Of a stretch of DNA of 64,000 nucleotides, positions 52,985 to 61,944 are shown in pieces. The translations under genes were made by a program, and so were the position numbers. Source of the DNA: DASUBV01 sp036501025 (GTDB lineage: Bacteria; Actinomycetota; Actinomycetes; Streptosporangiales; Streptosporangiaceae); assembly GCA_036501025.1 (NCBI GenBank), contig DASYBB010000116.1, positions 3,455 through 67,454 on the forward strand, in the 5' to 3' direction. Positions within the stretch are counted from its first letter, which is position 1. Each line of letters begins with the position of its first letter. A model generated the notes under the pieces. The model was not told where the DNA came from, made no database searches, and saw nothing but the letters and a program-made list of their open reading frames with translations.

Positions 52985-53679
52985 GGGCCATCGTCAACAA
53001 CTACACCGGCGACCGGATGGCGTTCGAGATGGGCCAGGAGATGGCCGAGGCCGACGGCATCACCGTCGGCACCCTGCTGGTCGACGACGACGTCGCGGTC
53101 AAGGACTCCACCTACACCGTCGGCCGCCGCGGCGTGGCCGGGAACTTTTTCGTGATCAAGGCGGTCGGGGCCGCCTCCGAGCGCGGCGCGGACCTGGACG
53201 AGCTGCTGCGCATCGGGCAGAAGGTCAACTCGGTGACCCGGACCATGGGCATGGCCCTGACCTCCTGCACGCCGCCGGCCAAGGGCTCGCCGCTGTTCGA
53301 GCTGGGCGCCGACGAGATGGAGATGGGCGTCGGCATCCACGGCGAGCCCGGCCGCCGCCGGGAGAAGCTGGCCAGCGCCAACGCGATCGTCGACGAGCTG
53401 CTCGAGGCCGTAGTCACCGACTTGCCGTTCGCCAGCGGCGACGACGTCGCGCTGATGGTCAACGGCCTCGGCGGCACGCCGGTCAGCGAGCTGTACCTGC
53501 TGTACGGGTACGCGCACGAGCAGCTGGTCAGGCGCGGCATCAGCGTCCGGCGCAATTACGTGGGCTACTACTGCACCTCGCTGGACATGGCCGGCACGTC
53601 CATCACGCTCAGCCGGCTCGACGACGAGGTCGCGGACCTGCTGGCCGCGCCGGCGGAAATCGCCATCCGCACCTTCTGA
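52985..53679 (+). pseudogene. 5'-truncated dihydroxyacetone kinase DhaK domain
   Basis: From the junction at about 52985 the frame reads 'IVNNYTGDRMAFEMGQEMAE', 'VDDDVAVKDSTYTVGRRGVA', 'SCTPPAKGSPLFELGADEME' and 'VGIHGEPGRRREKL', a DhaK substrate-binding subunit with the covalent-site His retained. The first 90-100 residues of DhaK are missing, replaced by the kinase fragment. A DhaL partner is absent nearby. The stop at 53679 is intact. Confidence 0.75.
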
Positions 53680-53739
53680 CCCGGGGCATGGCCGGGCCGG
53701 CCGTCTCAGGGCCGGGCCGGCCGCCCGGGCTGCTCGCGG

Positions 53740-54339
53740 CTAGCCAAACGGGATTCCGCCCAGCTGGCGGGGCGGCGGGTGCAGGCGCTGGCACTGGCTG
53801 ATCCTGGCCGTGAACTGCGGTGAATGCGAGTAAGCCAGGCTGATGCCGTGAGCGGATAGCGGGAAATAGGGGCGCCCCTGGGGATCGGAGGCGGGGTCAG
53901 GGAAATTCGGCACTCCGTGGGAGCGCATGCAGCGGGCAAACGGGAGCATGCCGCGCAGCAGGAACGGCACCTCGGCCGGGGGAAACCGGTCGTCGGTCCC
54001 AGCCGGGAGCAGGTGCTGGCAGGCACTCTGCGCCGCCTGGAGCTGGGTGGCGCTGGCGCTGAGCTGCGCTGCGGTCGGGACCTTCTCGTTGCTGGCGCCT
54101 GGCTGGGGGTCAGGGAAGTCCGGCACCCCGTGGGACCGCATGCACCGGGCGAAGCTGACCAGCTGAGAGTCCGGTGTCCCGCCCGCACCCGGCGTGCCGC
54201 CCGGATGAGCCGCGGGCGAGCCGCCGCATGCCGCCGCCAGCAGGGCCGCGGCGGCCGCCGCGATGATGGCGGCCGCGGATCGCGGCACGGGCGGCCGTCC
54301 CCGCCCTGGCCGGCCCATGACGACGGTGGTCTGGTCCAT
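53740..54339 (-). CDS. Lipoprotein with two copies of a Cys/His motif
   Basis: 199 residues. 'PRSAAAIIAAAAAALLAAACGG' (N-terminal hydrophobic stretch ending in the Cys lipobox) marks a lipoprotein. Two near-identical blocks, 'FARCMRSHGVPDFPDP' and 'FARCMRSHGVPNFPDP', occur about 75 residues apart and recur in a family of actinobacterial lipoproteins of unknown role. ATG 54339 follows AGGAGGG. Possibly binds metal or haem. Confidence 0.75.
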   Translation of the reverse strand: MDQTTVVMGRPGRGRPPVPRSAAAIIAAAAAALLAAACGGSPAAHPGGTPGAGGTPDSQLVSFARCMRSHGVPDFPDPQPGASNEKVPTAAQLSASATQLQAAQSACQHLLPAGTDDRFPPAEVPFLLRGMLPFARCMRSHGVPNFPDPASDPQGRPYFPLSAHGISLAYSHSPQFTARISQCQRLHPPPRQLGGIPFG

Positions 54340-54493
54340 CAGGCCCTCCTGAGGGCTGGGTGGTCGTCCTGGCCGCCGGCGTCCGGCGCCCGGTGCGGCG
54401 CGCATGGAGGCCCGGCACGCGGGACTAGCTTCCTGCCCACCGTTCTACGACACGGCGGGTGACATCAGCGCTACCGCCGATGATGAACGGATG

Positions 54494-54778
54494 TCATGCC
54501 CCCGGCGCCTGACGGTCAGCTGCGGGTGCCGGCGGCCGCGGGCCAGGCGGCGCCGCCCCGCGGCCGACCTGGTCGCCGAGCATCGAGACGGTCTGGGCGC
54601 TCCAGTACCGCCGGAACGCCCGCTCCCGCAGCAGCGGCGGCAGCCGCCGTGCGACCCGCCCGGCCGCCGCGGCCGCGCCCGCCACCGCAGCTGCCGACGT
54701 GGCCGGCGCAGCCGCCCCCGCCGGTGCCTGTGCCTCTCCCGGCTCGCCCAGCTCGGCCGGCTCGGACGGCGCGGTCAC
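54494..54778 (-). pseudogene. Stub of an MFS transporter
   Basis: GTG 54778 overlaps the TGA of the ArsR-like gene (GTGA). An Ala-rich lead-in is followed by 'LLRERAFRRYWSAQTVSMLG' and 'DQV', the start of helix 1 in EntS/MFS_3 exporters, then unrelated Pro/Gly/Ala residues to the stop 54494. The remaining 350-plus residues are missing. The former gene was evidently coupled to the ArsR gene. Confidence 0.6.
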
Positions 54779-55425
54779 GTCCCGGCGTCCCCTCCCGGTG
54801 CCGCGCCGGACAGGTCGCCGGGAAACGCCAGGTGCAGGTAGGCGACCTGGCGGGCGCCCGGCGGGCACAGCTCCGGGTGCTCCACGCGCCCGCCGAACCG
54901 GGCCAGCCGGGCGCGCTCCTGCTCGGCCAGCTCAGCGAGCTCGCCGGCCGTGACGTACAGCGTCGTGTCGCCGAAGTGGGCCGCGTGCTGCCATGGCGCC
55001 GGGGCCAGGTGCCTGCTCTCGAGCCAGCTCAGCAGGTGCTCGAAGTAGCGGCCGGCCAGCACCGCGGCGAGCTGGTCGCCGGCCGCCGCCAGGTCCGGGT
55101 CCTCGGCGGTGTCGGGCCAGGCCGTGGCCTGCGCCGTCGCCCGCCACGGCCGCTCCCGCCCGCGGCCCCCGCCCGCCTCCCCGGCCAGCCCGTACTTGGC
55201 CAGCTGGCGCAGGTGGAACGAGCAGCTGGCCGGGCTCTCGCCGAGCAGCTAACCCGCCCGGGTGGCGGTCATCGGGCCGTCCCGGCGCAGCAGCCCGATC
55301 AGCGACAGCCGGGTCGGGTGGGCCAGCGCCCGCAGCGCCCGCGGGTCGGTGAGCCGCCTGACCGACCCGGCCGGCGGCCGCGCGCCCGCCGGGCCGGCCG
55401 GCGCGGCGGCTGTCTCGTCATCCAT
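54775..55425 (-). pseudogene. ArsR-type HTH regulator interrupted by an in-frame TAG
   Basis: ATG 55425 starts the frame; residues about 25-58 read 'RRLTDPRALRALAHPTRLSL' and 'GLLRRDGPMTATRAG', then TAG at 55249-55251 (codon 59). Directly after it the frame continues perfectly with 'LLGESPASCSFHLRQLAKYG' and a 150-residue effector domain ('TLYVTAGELAELAEQERARL'). The nonsense codon falls in the recognition-helix region. Either a recent null mutation or a sequencing error. Confidence 0.7.
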
Positions 55426-55529
55426 GCTTTCCTCTGACCTGTGCCGCTCCCGGACCGGGGCGCAGAGGCGCGCGTCATCCCGGCCCCGAGGAGTCCCGCC
55501 CGGCCGGCCGGCCGGGCGCCGGCACCCTT

Positions 55530-58286
55530 TCAGGGCAGATCGCCGGACAGCGCCGTGCGGAGCTCCCGCCGGGAGCCGATCCCGAGCTTCCCGAACACCT
55601 TGCGCAGGTGCCACTCCACGGTGCGCGGGCTCAGGAACAGCTGGGCGGCGATCTCCGCGTTCGTCTGCCCGCCGACGGCCAGGCGCGCGACCTGCGCCTC
55701 CTGCGGGGTCAGCTGGTCGAGCGTCGCCACGGTGCGCTTGCGCACCGTCTCGCCGGTGGCGGTGAGCTCGCGGCGGGCGCGCTCGGCGAATGCCTCCATG
55801 CCCATGTCCGACAGCATCGTGTGCGCGGCCCGCAGCTGGACGCGGGCGTCCACCCGGCGGTGCTCGCGCCGAAGCCACTCGCCGTACAGGAGGTGGGCGC
55901 GGGCCAGCGTCGCGCGGGCCCGGACGCGCGACAGCCGCTCGATCGCCGCCCGGTACAGCCGCTCGGCGGCTTCTCCCCCGGCCAGCATCGCCGCCGCGCG
56001 CGCGTGGGTCCCGGCCGCCCAGTCCGTGCCGGCCGCCTGCGCGATCGCGGCGAGCTGGGCGAGCGGGGCCACCGCGCGCTCGGCGTGGCCGCTGCGCACG
56101 GCCGCCTCGATCAGCTCGGCCAGCAGCAGGATCGGCGGCCCCAGGCCGCCGGCCGCCCCGGCGGCCTGCTCGGCCTGGGCCAGGGCCTCCTCGTAGCGGC
56201 CGAGCCCGTTGTAGCGGATCGCGCTGCCCCAGTCGTTGGCGGCGAGCCAGAGCCCCTCGCCGCGGCGCAGCACGTCCTGTCGGCGCGCCTCGATGAGCGC
56301 CACGGCCTCGGCGTCCTGGCCCCGCCAGTTGGCCAGCACGATCGACGTTCGCAGCGCCAGGTGACTGCCGGTGGCCTCGATGACGGCATCCGACTCGGCG
56401 GCCAGCGACATGGCCGGCCCGGCCCGCCCGGAGAACAGCTCGACCAGCACGCGGTCGGTCAGCGCCACGGGGAGCGCGGCGAGGGCGCCGACGCGGCGTG
56501 CGAGCTCGAGATGGCGCGCGGTGAGCTCGTCCCACGCCTCGTCGTCGGCCAGCGCCCGGGCGATCCGGCCGGCCAGCCACAGCCAGCGCAGCTCGTCCTC
56601 CTCGGACAGCGGCTCGTCGCGGAATGCGCGCAGCGCGACCTTCAGCGCCGGCGCCCCCGCCCCGTAGCCCTCGCGGACGAGGCGGGCGAGCCCGTCCAGC
56701 AGCAGGTCGCTGGCCCGCGCCGGGCCTGCCCGGCCGCCGGCCAGGACGGCCGCCGCGACCTGGCCCGTGTCGCCCTCGCCCGCCAGGCGGTCCGCGGACA
56801 GCGCCGCCGCGAACGCCTCGAGGTAGGTCTCGCGGGCGAGCACCGGATCCAGCGGCTCGAGCCGCCGGGCCGCCTCCAGCAGCAGCGGCGGAGCCTCGCG
56901 GCCCCGCGTCATCGCGAACGTGATCTGCGCGTGCAGCAGCTGCGCGCGGGCTCGCTCGGGCTCGTCCAGCGGCCCCGCCTGCGCCACCGCCAGCAGCCGC
57001 AGCGCCGCGTCCGGCGCGCCGGCCTGGTGCTTGCCCCGGGCGGCCAGCAGCGCGCGCTGCGCCCGGCGCCTCGGATCGGGCGTCAGCTCCACGGCCCGCT
57101 CGTGAAACGCCGCGCCCGCGGCCAGGCCGCCGCGCGCCCGCGCGCGGCCGGCCGAGCGCTCCAGCTCGGCGGCGACGTCCTCGTCGAGCCCGGCCGCCGC
57201 CTGCGCGCGGTGCCAGGCCCGGCGGTCGGGAGCAGCGTCCGCATCGGTGGCCGCGGCCAGCGCCGCGTGGACGCGCTGGCGCTCCTCCGGGCCCGCGGCG
57301 CCGTAGACCGCCGACCGCACCAGCGGATGACCGAAGCGCACCTGCGCGCCGAAGTCGACCAGCCCCGCGACGGTCGCCGGCCCGGCGGCATCCGGCCCGA
57401 TGCCCAGGCCGGCCGCGGCCCGCCACACCAGCACCGGGTCCCCCACCGGCTCGGCCGCCGCCACCAGCAGGAGCAGCCGCGTCGCCGGCGGCAGCGGCGC
57501 CAGCCGCTGCCGGAAGCTCTGCTCGATCCGCCCCGGCACCGGCGAGCCGCCGGGCAGCCCGAATCCGCCCGCGAGCTCGGCGGGCGTCCGGCCGCGGGGC
57601 AGCTCCAGCAGCGCGAGCGGGTTGCCGCGGGTCTCGGCCACGATCCGGTCACGCACCCGCTCGTCCAGCGGGCCGGCCACCACCGTCGCGAGCAGCTCCC
57701 GGGCCTCGCGGTCGCCCAGCCCGCCCACGATAAGGTCCGGCAGGCCGGCGAGGTGCCGGTCCCCGCCCGGCTCGCGCACGGCGAACACGAGCCCGACCGA
57801 CTCCGCGCCCAGGCGCCGCGCGACGAAGGCCAGCGCCTGGGCGGAGGCCGCGTCGAGCCACTGCGCGTCGTCCACGACGCAGACCCGCGGCCGCTCCTCG
57901 GCGATTTCCGACAGCAGGCTCAGCACGGCCAGGCCGACGAGGAACCGGTCCGGCGCGCCGCCCTCGCGCAGGCCGAACGCGGTGCCCAGCGCATCGCGCT
58001 GCGGGCCGGGCAGGCGCTCCAGGCGATCGAGGAACGGGGCGCACAGCTGCTGCAGCCCTGCGTACGCGAGCTCCATCTCGGACTCGACGCCGGCCGCCCG
58101 GGCCACGCCGCACCCGGCCGCGTGCCGTACCAGGTACTCCAGCAGCGCGCTCTTCCCGGCCCCGGCCTCCCCGCGCAGCACCAGCGTCCGGCTCGGGCCC
58201 GCGCGGACGCTCGCCACCAGCTGATCCAGGGCCGCGCACTCGACACCCCGGCCGAGCAGGCGCTGCGCTGAATCGGGCGCCGACAT
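55530..58286 (-). CDS. LAL-type (large ATP-binding) LuxR-family regulator
   Basis: 918 residues. N-terminal AAA/NTPase: Walker A 'LRGEAGAGKSALLEYLV' and Walker B 'RVCVVDDAQWLDAASAQALA'. A long helical (TPR-like) middle follows, and the C-terminus is a LuxR HTH 'LTPQEAQVARLAVGGQTNAE' with 'SPRTVEWHLRKVFGKLGI'. LAL regulators of this size often activate secondary metabolism or sugar genes. ATG 58286 follows AGGTGG. Divergent from the VOC gene, likely target, across 207 bp with an inverted repeat. Confidence 0.9.
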   Translation of the reverse strand: MSAPDSAQRLLGRGVECAALDQLVASVRAGPSRTLVLRGEAGAGKSALLEYLVRHAAGCGVARAAGVESEMELAYAGLQQLCAPFLDRLERLPGPQRDALGTAFGLREGGAPDRFLVGLAVLSLLSEIAEERPRVCVVDDAQWLDAASAQALAFVARRLGAESVGLVFAVREPGGDRHLAGLPDLIVGGLGDREARELLATVVAGPLDERVRDRIVAETRGNPLALLELPRGRTPAELAGGFGLPGGSPVPGRIEQSFRQRLAPLPPATRLLLLVAAAEPVGDPVLVWRAAAGLGIGPDAAGPATVAGLVDFGAQVRFGHPLVRSAVYGAAGPEERQRVHAALAAATDADAAPDRRAWHRAQAAAGLDEDVAAELERSAGRARARGGLAAGAAFHERAVELTPDPRRRAQRALLAARGKHQAGAPDAALRLLAVAQAGPLDEPERARAQLLHAQITFAMTRGREAPPLLLEAARRLEPLDPVLARETYLEAFAAALSADRLAGEGDTGQVAAAVLAGGRAGPARASDLLLDGLARLVREGYGAGAPALKVALRAFRDEPLSEEDELRWLWLAGRIARALADDEAWDELTARHLELARRVGALAALPVALTDRVLVELFSGRAGPAMSLAAESDAVIEATGSHLALRTSIVLANWRGQDAEAVALIEARRQDVLRRGEGLWLAANDWGSAIRYNGLGRYEEALAQAEQAAGAAGGLGPPILLLAELIEAAVRSGHAERAVAPLAQLAAIAQAAGTDWAAGTHARAAAMLAGGEAAERLYRAAIERLSRVRARATLARAHLLYGEWLRREHRRVDARVQLRAAHTMLSDMGMEAFAERARRELTATGETVRKRTVATLDQLTPQEAQVARLAVGGQTNAEIAAQLFLSPRTVEWHLRKVFGKLGIGSRRELRTALSGDLP

Positions 58287-58454
58287 CGCCACCTGTGTCC
58301 GCCATCCCCCTTTCCCGCCGGTACGCGCGGTCTGCCCGCATGCCGCGGGCGGCCGCCGGCCACGGCACGACCGGCACCCCGGGGCCTGGCACCAGGGTCC
58401 GTGACGGGCGCGACGGGCGGGCGCGGAGACCACGCTTGAAGGCATCAGCACTAC

Positions 58455-58473
58455 GAAGACTAACCGGGTCTTC
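58455..58473 (+). promoter_or_regulatory. Inverted repeat between the LAL regulator and VOC gene
   Basis: GAAGAC (58455-58460) and GTCTTC (58468-58473) with a 7-nt spacer TAACCGG lie 20 bp upstream of the VOC start. This is in a less GC-rich patch of the divergent promoter. Candidate regulator-binding site; binding protein not known. Confidence 0.4.
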
Positions 58474-58493
58474 TTCCTCATCAGGAGGCAGCC

Positions 58494-59165
58494 ATGAGCG
58501 CCACCGAAGTTCACGATGCCAGCCGCGACGCGGCCGTCACCCCCGTCGACATGCACCTGGAGATCCAGGTCATCCCCGTGTCCGACGTCGACCGGTGCAA
58601 GCAGTTCTACCAGCGCCTGGGCTGGCGGCTCGACGATGACGTCGCCCCCCTGGAGGGCCTGCGCATCGTCCAGTTCACCCCGCCGGGATCGGGGGCGTCG
58701 ATCACGTTCGGCCAGGGCCTCACCTCGGCCGCGCCCGGCTCGGCCGAGGGCGGGCTGACCGTCTCCGACATCATGGCCGCCCGCGCCGCGGTCGCCGGCC
58801 GGGGCGTCGACGCCAGCGAGATCTGGCACGGGCCGCCGTTCCCGGTCGAGGCGCGGCAGCCCGGGCCCGACCCCGAGCGCACCAGCTACGGGTCGTTCTT
58901 CTCGTTCGCCGATCCCGACGGCAACACCTGGCTCGTCCAGGAGGTCACGACGCGGCTCCCCGGCCGGATCGCCGCGGACACGGCCTTCGCGTCCGAGCGG
59001 GACCTGGCCGGGGCGCTCCGGCGGGCCGAGGCCGGCCACGCCGAGCACGCGAAGCGCGCCGGGCGGCCGCACCTGCTGCACCGCCCCGGCCAGGACGAGA
59101 ACTGGCCCGACTGGTACGCCTCCTACCTGGTGGCGGAGCAGGCCGGGACCGAGCTGCCGGGGTAA
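58494..59165 (+). CDS. VOC-family protein (glyoxalase fold), two-part
   Basis: 223 residues. 'EIQVIPVSDVDRCKQFYQRL' and 'FSFADPDGNTWLVQEVTTRL' frame a VOC module like that in many antibiotic-resistance or aromatic dioxygenase-like proteins. The C-terminal 70 residues ('HAEHAKRAGRPHLLHRPGQD', 'ENWPDWYASYLVAEQAG') are a conserved tail seen in a subset. ATG 58494 follows CAGGAGGCA. Divergent from the LAL regulator. Confidence 0.8.
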   Translation: MSATEVHDASRDAAVTPVDMHLEIQVIPVSDVDRCKQFYQRLGWRLDDDVAPLEGLRIVQFTPPGSGASITFGQGLTSAAPGSAEGGLTVSDIMAARAAVAGRGVDASEIWHGPPFPVEARQPGPDPERTSYGSFFSFADPDGNTWLVQEVTTRLPGRIAADTAFASERDLAGALRRAEAGHAEHAKRAGRPHLLHRPGQDENWPDWYASYLVAEQAGTELPG

Positions 59166-59184
59166 CCGGGCGAGCCGAGCCCAG

Positions 59185-59212
59185 CGCGGGACCCGCCGCC
59201 GCGGGTCCCGCG
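59185..59212 (+). terminator. Hairpin after the VOC gene
   Basis: CGCGGGACCCGC (59185-59196), loop CGCC, GCGGGTCCCGCG (59201-59212): a perfect 12-bp stem 20 bp past the VOC stop. Confidence 0.65.
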
Positions 59213-59279
59213 AGCCGTCAGGCCCGCGGCCCGGACTCCGGGCCGTCCCGCCGGCACGAACTTCGCGCGGACGGCAACT

Positions 59280-59306
59280 CAACCGCAGGCCCGCCAAATC
59301 GTCTAA
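59280..59306 (+). promoter_or_regulatory. Candidate SigE-family autoregulated promoter
   Basis: CAACC (59280-59284) and CGTCTAA (59300-59306) with a 15-bp spacer match my recollection of the CAACC/CGTC boxes for SigE-family ECF factors. It sits 78 bp before the sigma gene start. Confidence 0.4.
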
Positions 59307-59383
59307 CCAGTGACAAGTTCTTTCGCTGGCGCGGAGCGAGGTGGACGGCGGTGCGCGGTTCAGCGCTGGGAGGGGCGGGCGCG

Positions 59384-59905
59384 GTGACCGGGACGGGACC
59401 GGCCGGGACTGCGGCGCTCAACGAGGCGGTCGCCGGCCTGTATCGCTCGCACCGGCTCAGCCTCCTGCGGCTCGCGACGTTCCTCGTCGATGATCGCGCC
59501 ATCGCCGAGGAGCTGGTCCAGGATGCCTTCACGGCCCTCTACCAGCGCTGGGGGTCCCTCACCGACAAGTCGGCCGCACCGTCCTGGCTTCGCACCACGG
59601 TGGTCAACGGCGCTCGCTCCGCCCAGCGCCGGCAGGGCATCGTGCGCCGGCACCTTCGGGCCGCCGAGCCCGACGCGCTGCCGCCCGCCGACTTCGCCCT
59701 GCTGCTCGCCGAGGAGCACCGGGAAGTCGTCGCGGCACTGCGCCGCCTGCCCCGCCGCCAGCGCGAGGTACTGGTCCTCCGGTACTGGGCGGACCTCGAC
59801 GAGGCCGAGATCTCGCGGACGCTTCGGATTTCGCGGGGCACCGTGAAGTCGACCGCGTCCCGCGCCCTTGACGCGCTCGAGAGCACCCTGAAGGACACCC
59901 GATGA
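59384..59905 (+). CDS. SigE-family ECF RNA polymerase sigma factor
   Basis: 173 residues. Region 2 'NEAVAGLYRSHRLSLLRLAT' and 'AIAEELVQDAFTALYQRWG', region 4 'LPRRQREVLVLRYWADLDEA' and 'ISRGTVKSTASRALDALE' match the SigE family. GTG 59384 follows GGGAGGGG; the frame also allows GTG 59351. Overlaps the next gene by 4 bp, a membrane-anchored partner. Confidence 0.85.
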   Translation: MTGTGPAGTAALNEAVAGLYRSHRLSLLRLATFLVDDRAIAEELVQDAFTALYQRWGSLTDKSAAPSWLRTTVVNGARSAQRRQGIVRRHLRAAEPDALPPADFALLLAEEHREVVAALRRLPRRQREVLVLRYWADLDEAEISRTLRISRGTVKSTASRALDALESTLKDTR

Positions 59906-61287
59906 CCACCGATCCCGAGCGCCGGCTGCGGGCCGCCCTGGAGGCCGGCGCCGAGCTGATCACCGATCCGCCCGGTACCGCGGACTACCAGCCGCCCGCC
60001 GCGAGCCCGCCCGGCCGCCGCCGCGGGACACGACGCCGCCGTCGGGGTCCCTGGGTGGCGCCGCTGCTGGCTGCCGCGGCAGTCGTCGTGATCGTCGCCG
60101 GCGTCACGGCCATCGTGCGAACCGCGACCGGGCATCAGGGCACACCCGTCAGCCACCGGTCACCGCCGGCGACGTCCGCGCCGTCCCCGGCGCCCACGTC
60201 CGCCGGTGCCCGGCAGCAGCCGCTGGCCGGGCCGCAGGTGCTTGACGCCGGGCTGTTCGCTGCCGGGCACGGGTACGTGCGCACGCTGCACGCGCTGCTC
60301 TGGACCGGCGACTACGGCGCGACCTGGAGCAACATCACGCCCCCTGGCCTCGCGCCAGCACAGCTGCAGTCCGCGGGCATCGCGGTGCTGCCCGACGGCC
60401 ACGAGTGGGTCGCCCTCGCGGGCCGCAGCACCGTGACCGTGATGCGGCGCTCACCGGCCGCGCCGGGCTGGACGAGCACGAGCGTTCCGCTCGGTGCGCT
60501 GACGATCCTGCCCGATGCCTCGGCCGTGACGTCGCTGTCGTTCACTGACCCGGACCACGGGTGGCTCCTGGCCGGCGAGCAGATCACGCACACCGGATCC
60601 GGCGAGCTGCTGCGCACCACCGACGGAGGCGTGACCTGGACCCGGCAGGCTGACCAGCGCGCCCTGCCCGGCATCGGAGCCATCCGCTTCCTCAGCCCGC
60701 AGGTCGGCTACCTCCGGGCTGCCTCGACCGGGGCGTGGTGGACCACCCGCGACGCCGGCCAGCGCTGGACGCCACTTCAGCTGCCGGTCCCCGCAGCCAA
60801 GAAGTCCGACTCGGTGAGCATCATCGGCACGCCCGAACTCGCCGGCCATGCCGTCGTGCTGGCGGCGAGCTTCACGACGCCCGCCGGGGGCAGCGCCGAC
60901 GGCGTCGGCATCTACCGCAGCACGAACCTCGGGGCGACCTGGACCATCCGCCCGCTGGCCAGCGAGACTGCGACCGAGCAGTACAGCTTCGCCGCCGCGC
61001 CCGACGGCTCGTCCCTCGTGCTGCTCCGCTCACAGCCGGCCCCCGGCCTCCAGACGTTCACCTGGGTGGCTACGCGCAGCACCGACGGCGGCCGCAGCTT
61101 CACCGACGCGACCAGCGTCCACGACTTCTACCCCGGGACTCTCCTGCTCGCCGACCGCGGCACCCTCTGGACCATCGGCGGCGCCAACGGCTGCACGACC
61201 CTCAAGTCCGACTGCTGGAGCACCGCCGGCCTGATCGCCTCCGGCGACGGCGGCGCCAGCTGGCATCAGGTGAAGCTCCCGTCCTGA
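59902..61287 (+). CDS. Membrane-anchored BNR-repeat (beta-propeller-like) protein, partner of the SigE-family sigma
   Basis: 461 residues. Cytosolic N-terminus with basic stretch, one transmembrane helix (about 50-72, 'VAPLLAAAAVVVIVAGVTAI'), then an extracellular domain with at least five BNR/Asp-box copies: 'TTDGGVTWT', 'TRDAGQRWT', 'STNLGATWT', 'STDGGRSFT', 'SGDGGASWH'. A common gene partner of SigE-family factors. Likely an exported sensor or carbohydrate-binding protein. Confidence 0.8.
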   Translation: MTTDPERRLRAALEAGAELITDPPGTADYQPPAASPPGRRRGTRRRRRGPWVAPLLAAAAVVVIVAGVTAIVRTATGHQGTPVSHRSPPATSAPSPAPTSAGARQQPLAGPQVLDAGLFAAGHGYVRTLHALLWTGDYGATWSNITPPGLAPAQLQSAGIAVLPDGHEWVALAGRSTVTVMRRSPAAPGWTSTSVPLGALTILPDASAVTSLSFTDPDHGWLLAGEQITHTGSGELLRTTDGGVTWTRQADQRALPGIGAIRFLSPQVGYLRAASTGAWWTTRDAGQRWTPLQLPVPAAKKSDSVSIIGTPELAGHAVVLAASFTTPAGGSADGVGIYRSTNLGATWTIRPLASETATEQYSFAAAPDGSSLVLLRSQPAPGLQTFTWVATRSTDGGRSFTDATSVHDFYPGTLLLADRGTLWTIGGANGCTTLKSDCWSTAGLIASGDGGASWHQVKLPS

Positions 61288-61390
61288 CGGCGGCCCGCCC
61301 GCGTGCCGCGTCTCCGGCCTGGCCCCCGGCCCGCCCGGCCCGGCCGGCCCGGTCATGGCCCGGTATAGCGGCTAGCCGCGGAAGCGGGTG

Positions 61391-61525
61391 TCATCCCGGC
61401 ACTGAGGGGTCTCGCTGGACGGGCCGGCCGGGCAGGATATGCAGGCCGCTCGGGTGCTCGCCGCCGACCGCCCGCAGCAGCAGCCCGGCCGCCTTGCGGC
61501 CGATGTCCTCCAGGCACATGTCCAC
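61391..61525 (-). pseudogene. Relic: C-terminus of a LacI-family regulator
   Basis: Minus-strand frame ending TGA 61391-61393 reads 'DMCLEDIGRKAAGLLLRAVG', then 'EHPSGLHILPGRPVQRD', the C-terminal helix and tail of LacI-type regulators ('xxxMGRxAxxLLLxRI', 'LPxxLVxRxS'). No DNA-binding domain or other parts are present. Joined to the GNAT fragment at about 61525. Confidence 0.6.
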
Positions 61526-61918
61526 GCTCGGTCGCGCCGTCGTCGGTCATGCCCAGGCGCGCGGCCACCCGCTGGGAGGCGGCGTTGTCCAGGTCGGTGA
61601 TGGCAGCCCACCTCGACCAGGCCGTCGGCCCGTCGTCGTCGCTGAGCGGGAGCAGCAGCGCGGTTCCGGCCGGCTGCTCGGCCGCCGCCGGCGGGACGAC
61701 CGCCCACAGGCCGAGCGGCGGGCCAGACCGCGCCCGTGCTCGCGCCAGCGGGCCAGCCGCTCCCGCGCCTCGTCCGCCGCGGCCAGCGGCCGGCGGGGGT
61801 GGGCGCCGAGCCGGCGCACCACCTCGTCGCGCGCGTAGAGATCGAAGAACGCCGCGAGGTCAGCCTTGTCCCAGTGCCCAAGCAGCAGGCGGTCGGTCCG
61901 CAGCTGCTCCATGGGCAT
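61526..61918 (-). pseudogene. Broken GNAT acetyltransferase (deletion of the CoA-binding core)
   Basis: ATG 61918 starts 'MPMEQLRTDRLLLGHWDKAD' and 'YARDEVVRRLGAHPRRPLAA', typical of RimJ/RimL-like GNATs. It stays open until a frame slip near 61730, after which 'GLWAVVPPAAAEQPAGTALL' is read in another frame. Then 'GLVEVG', the first piece of the acetyl-CoA motif, is followed directly by 'AITDLDNAASQRVAARLGMT', so about 40 residues including the QxxGxG/A loop are deleted. Confidence 0.65.
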
Positions 61919-61944
61919 CAAGACAGGCCGGGTCGGTCCCAGGC

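Noticed and set aside
58287..59297. N-terminal extension of the LAL regulator frame to 59297
   Set aside because: It would be antisense to the VOC gene. ATG 58286 with AGGTGG is the credible start.
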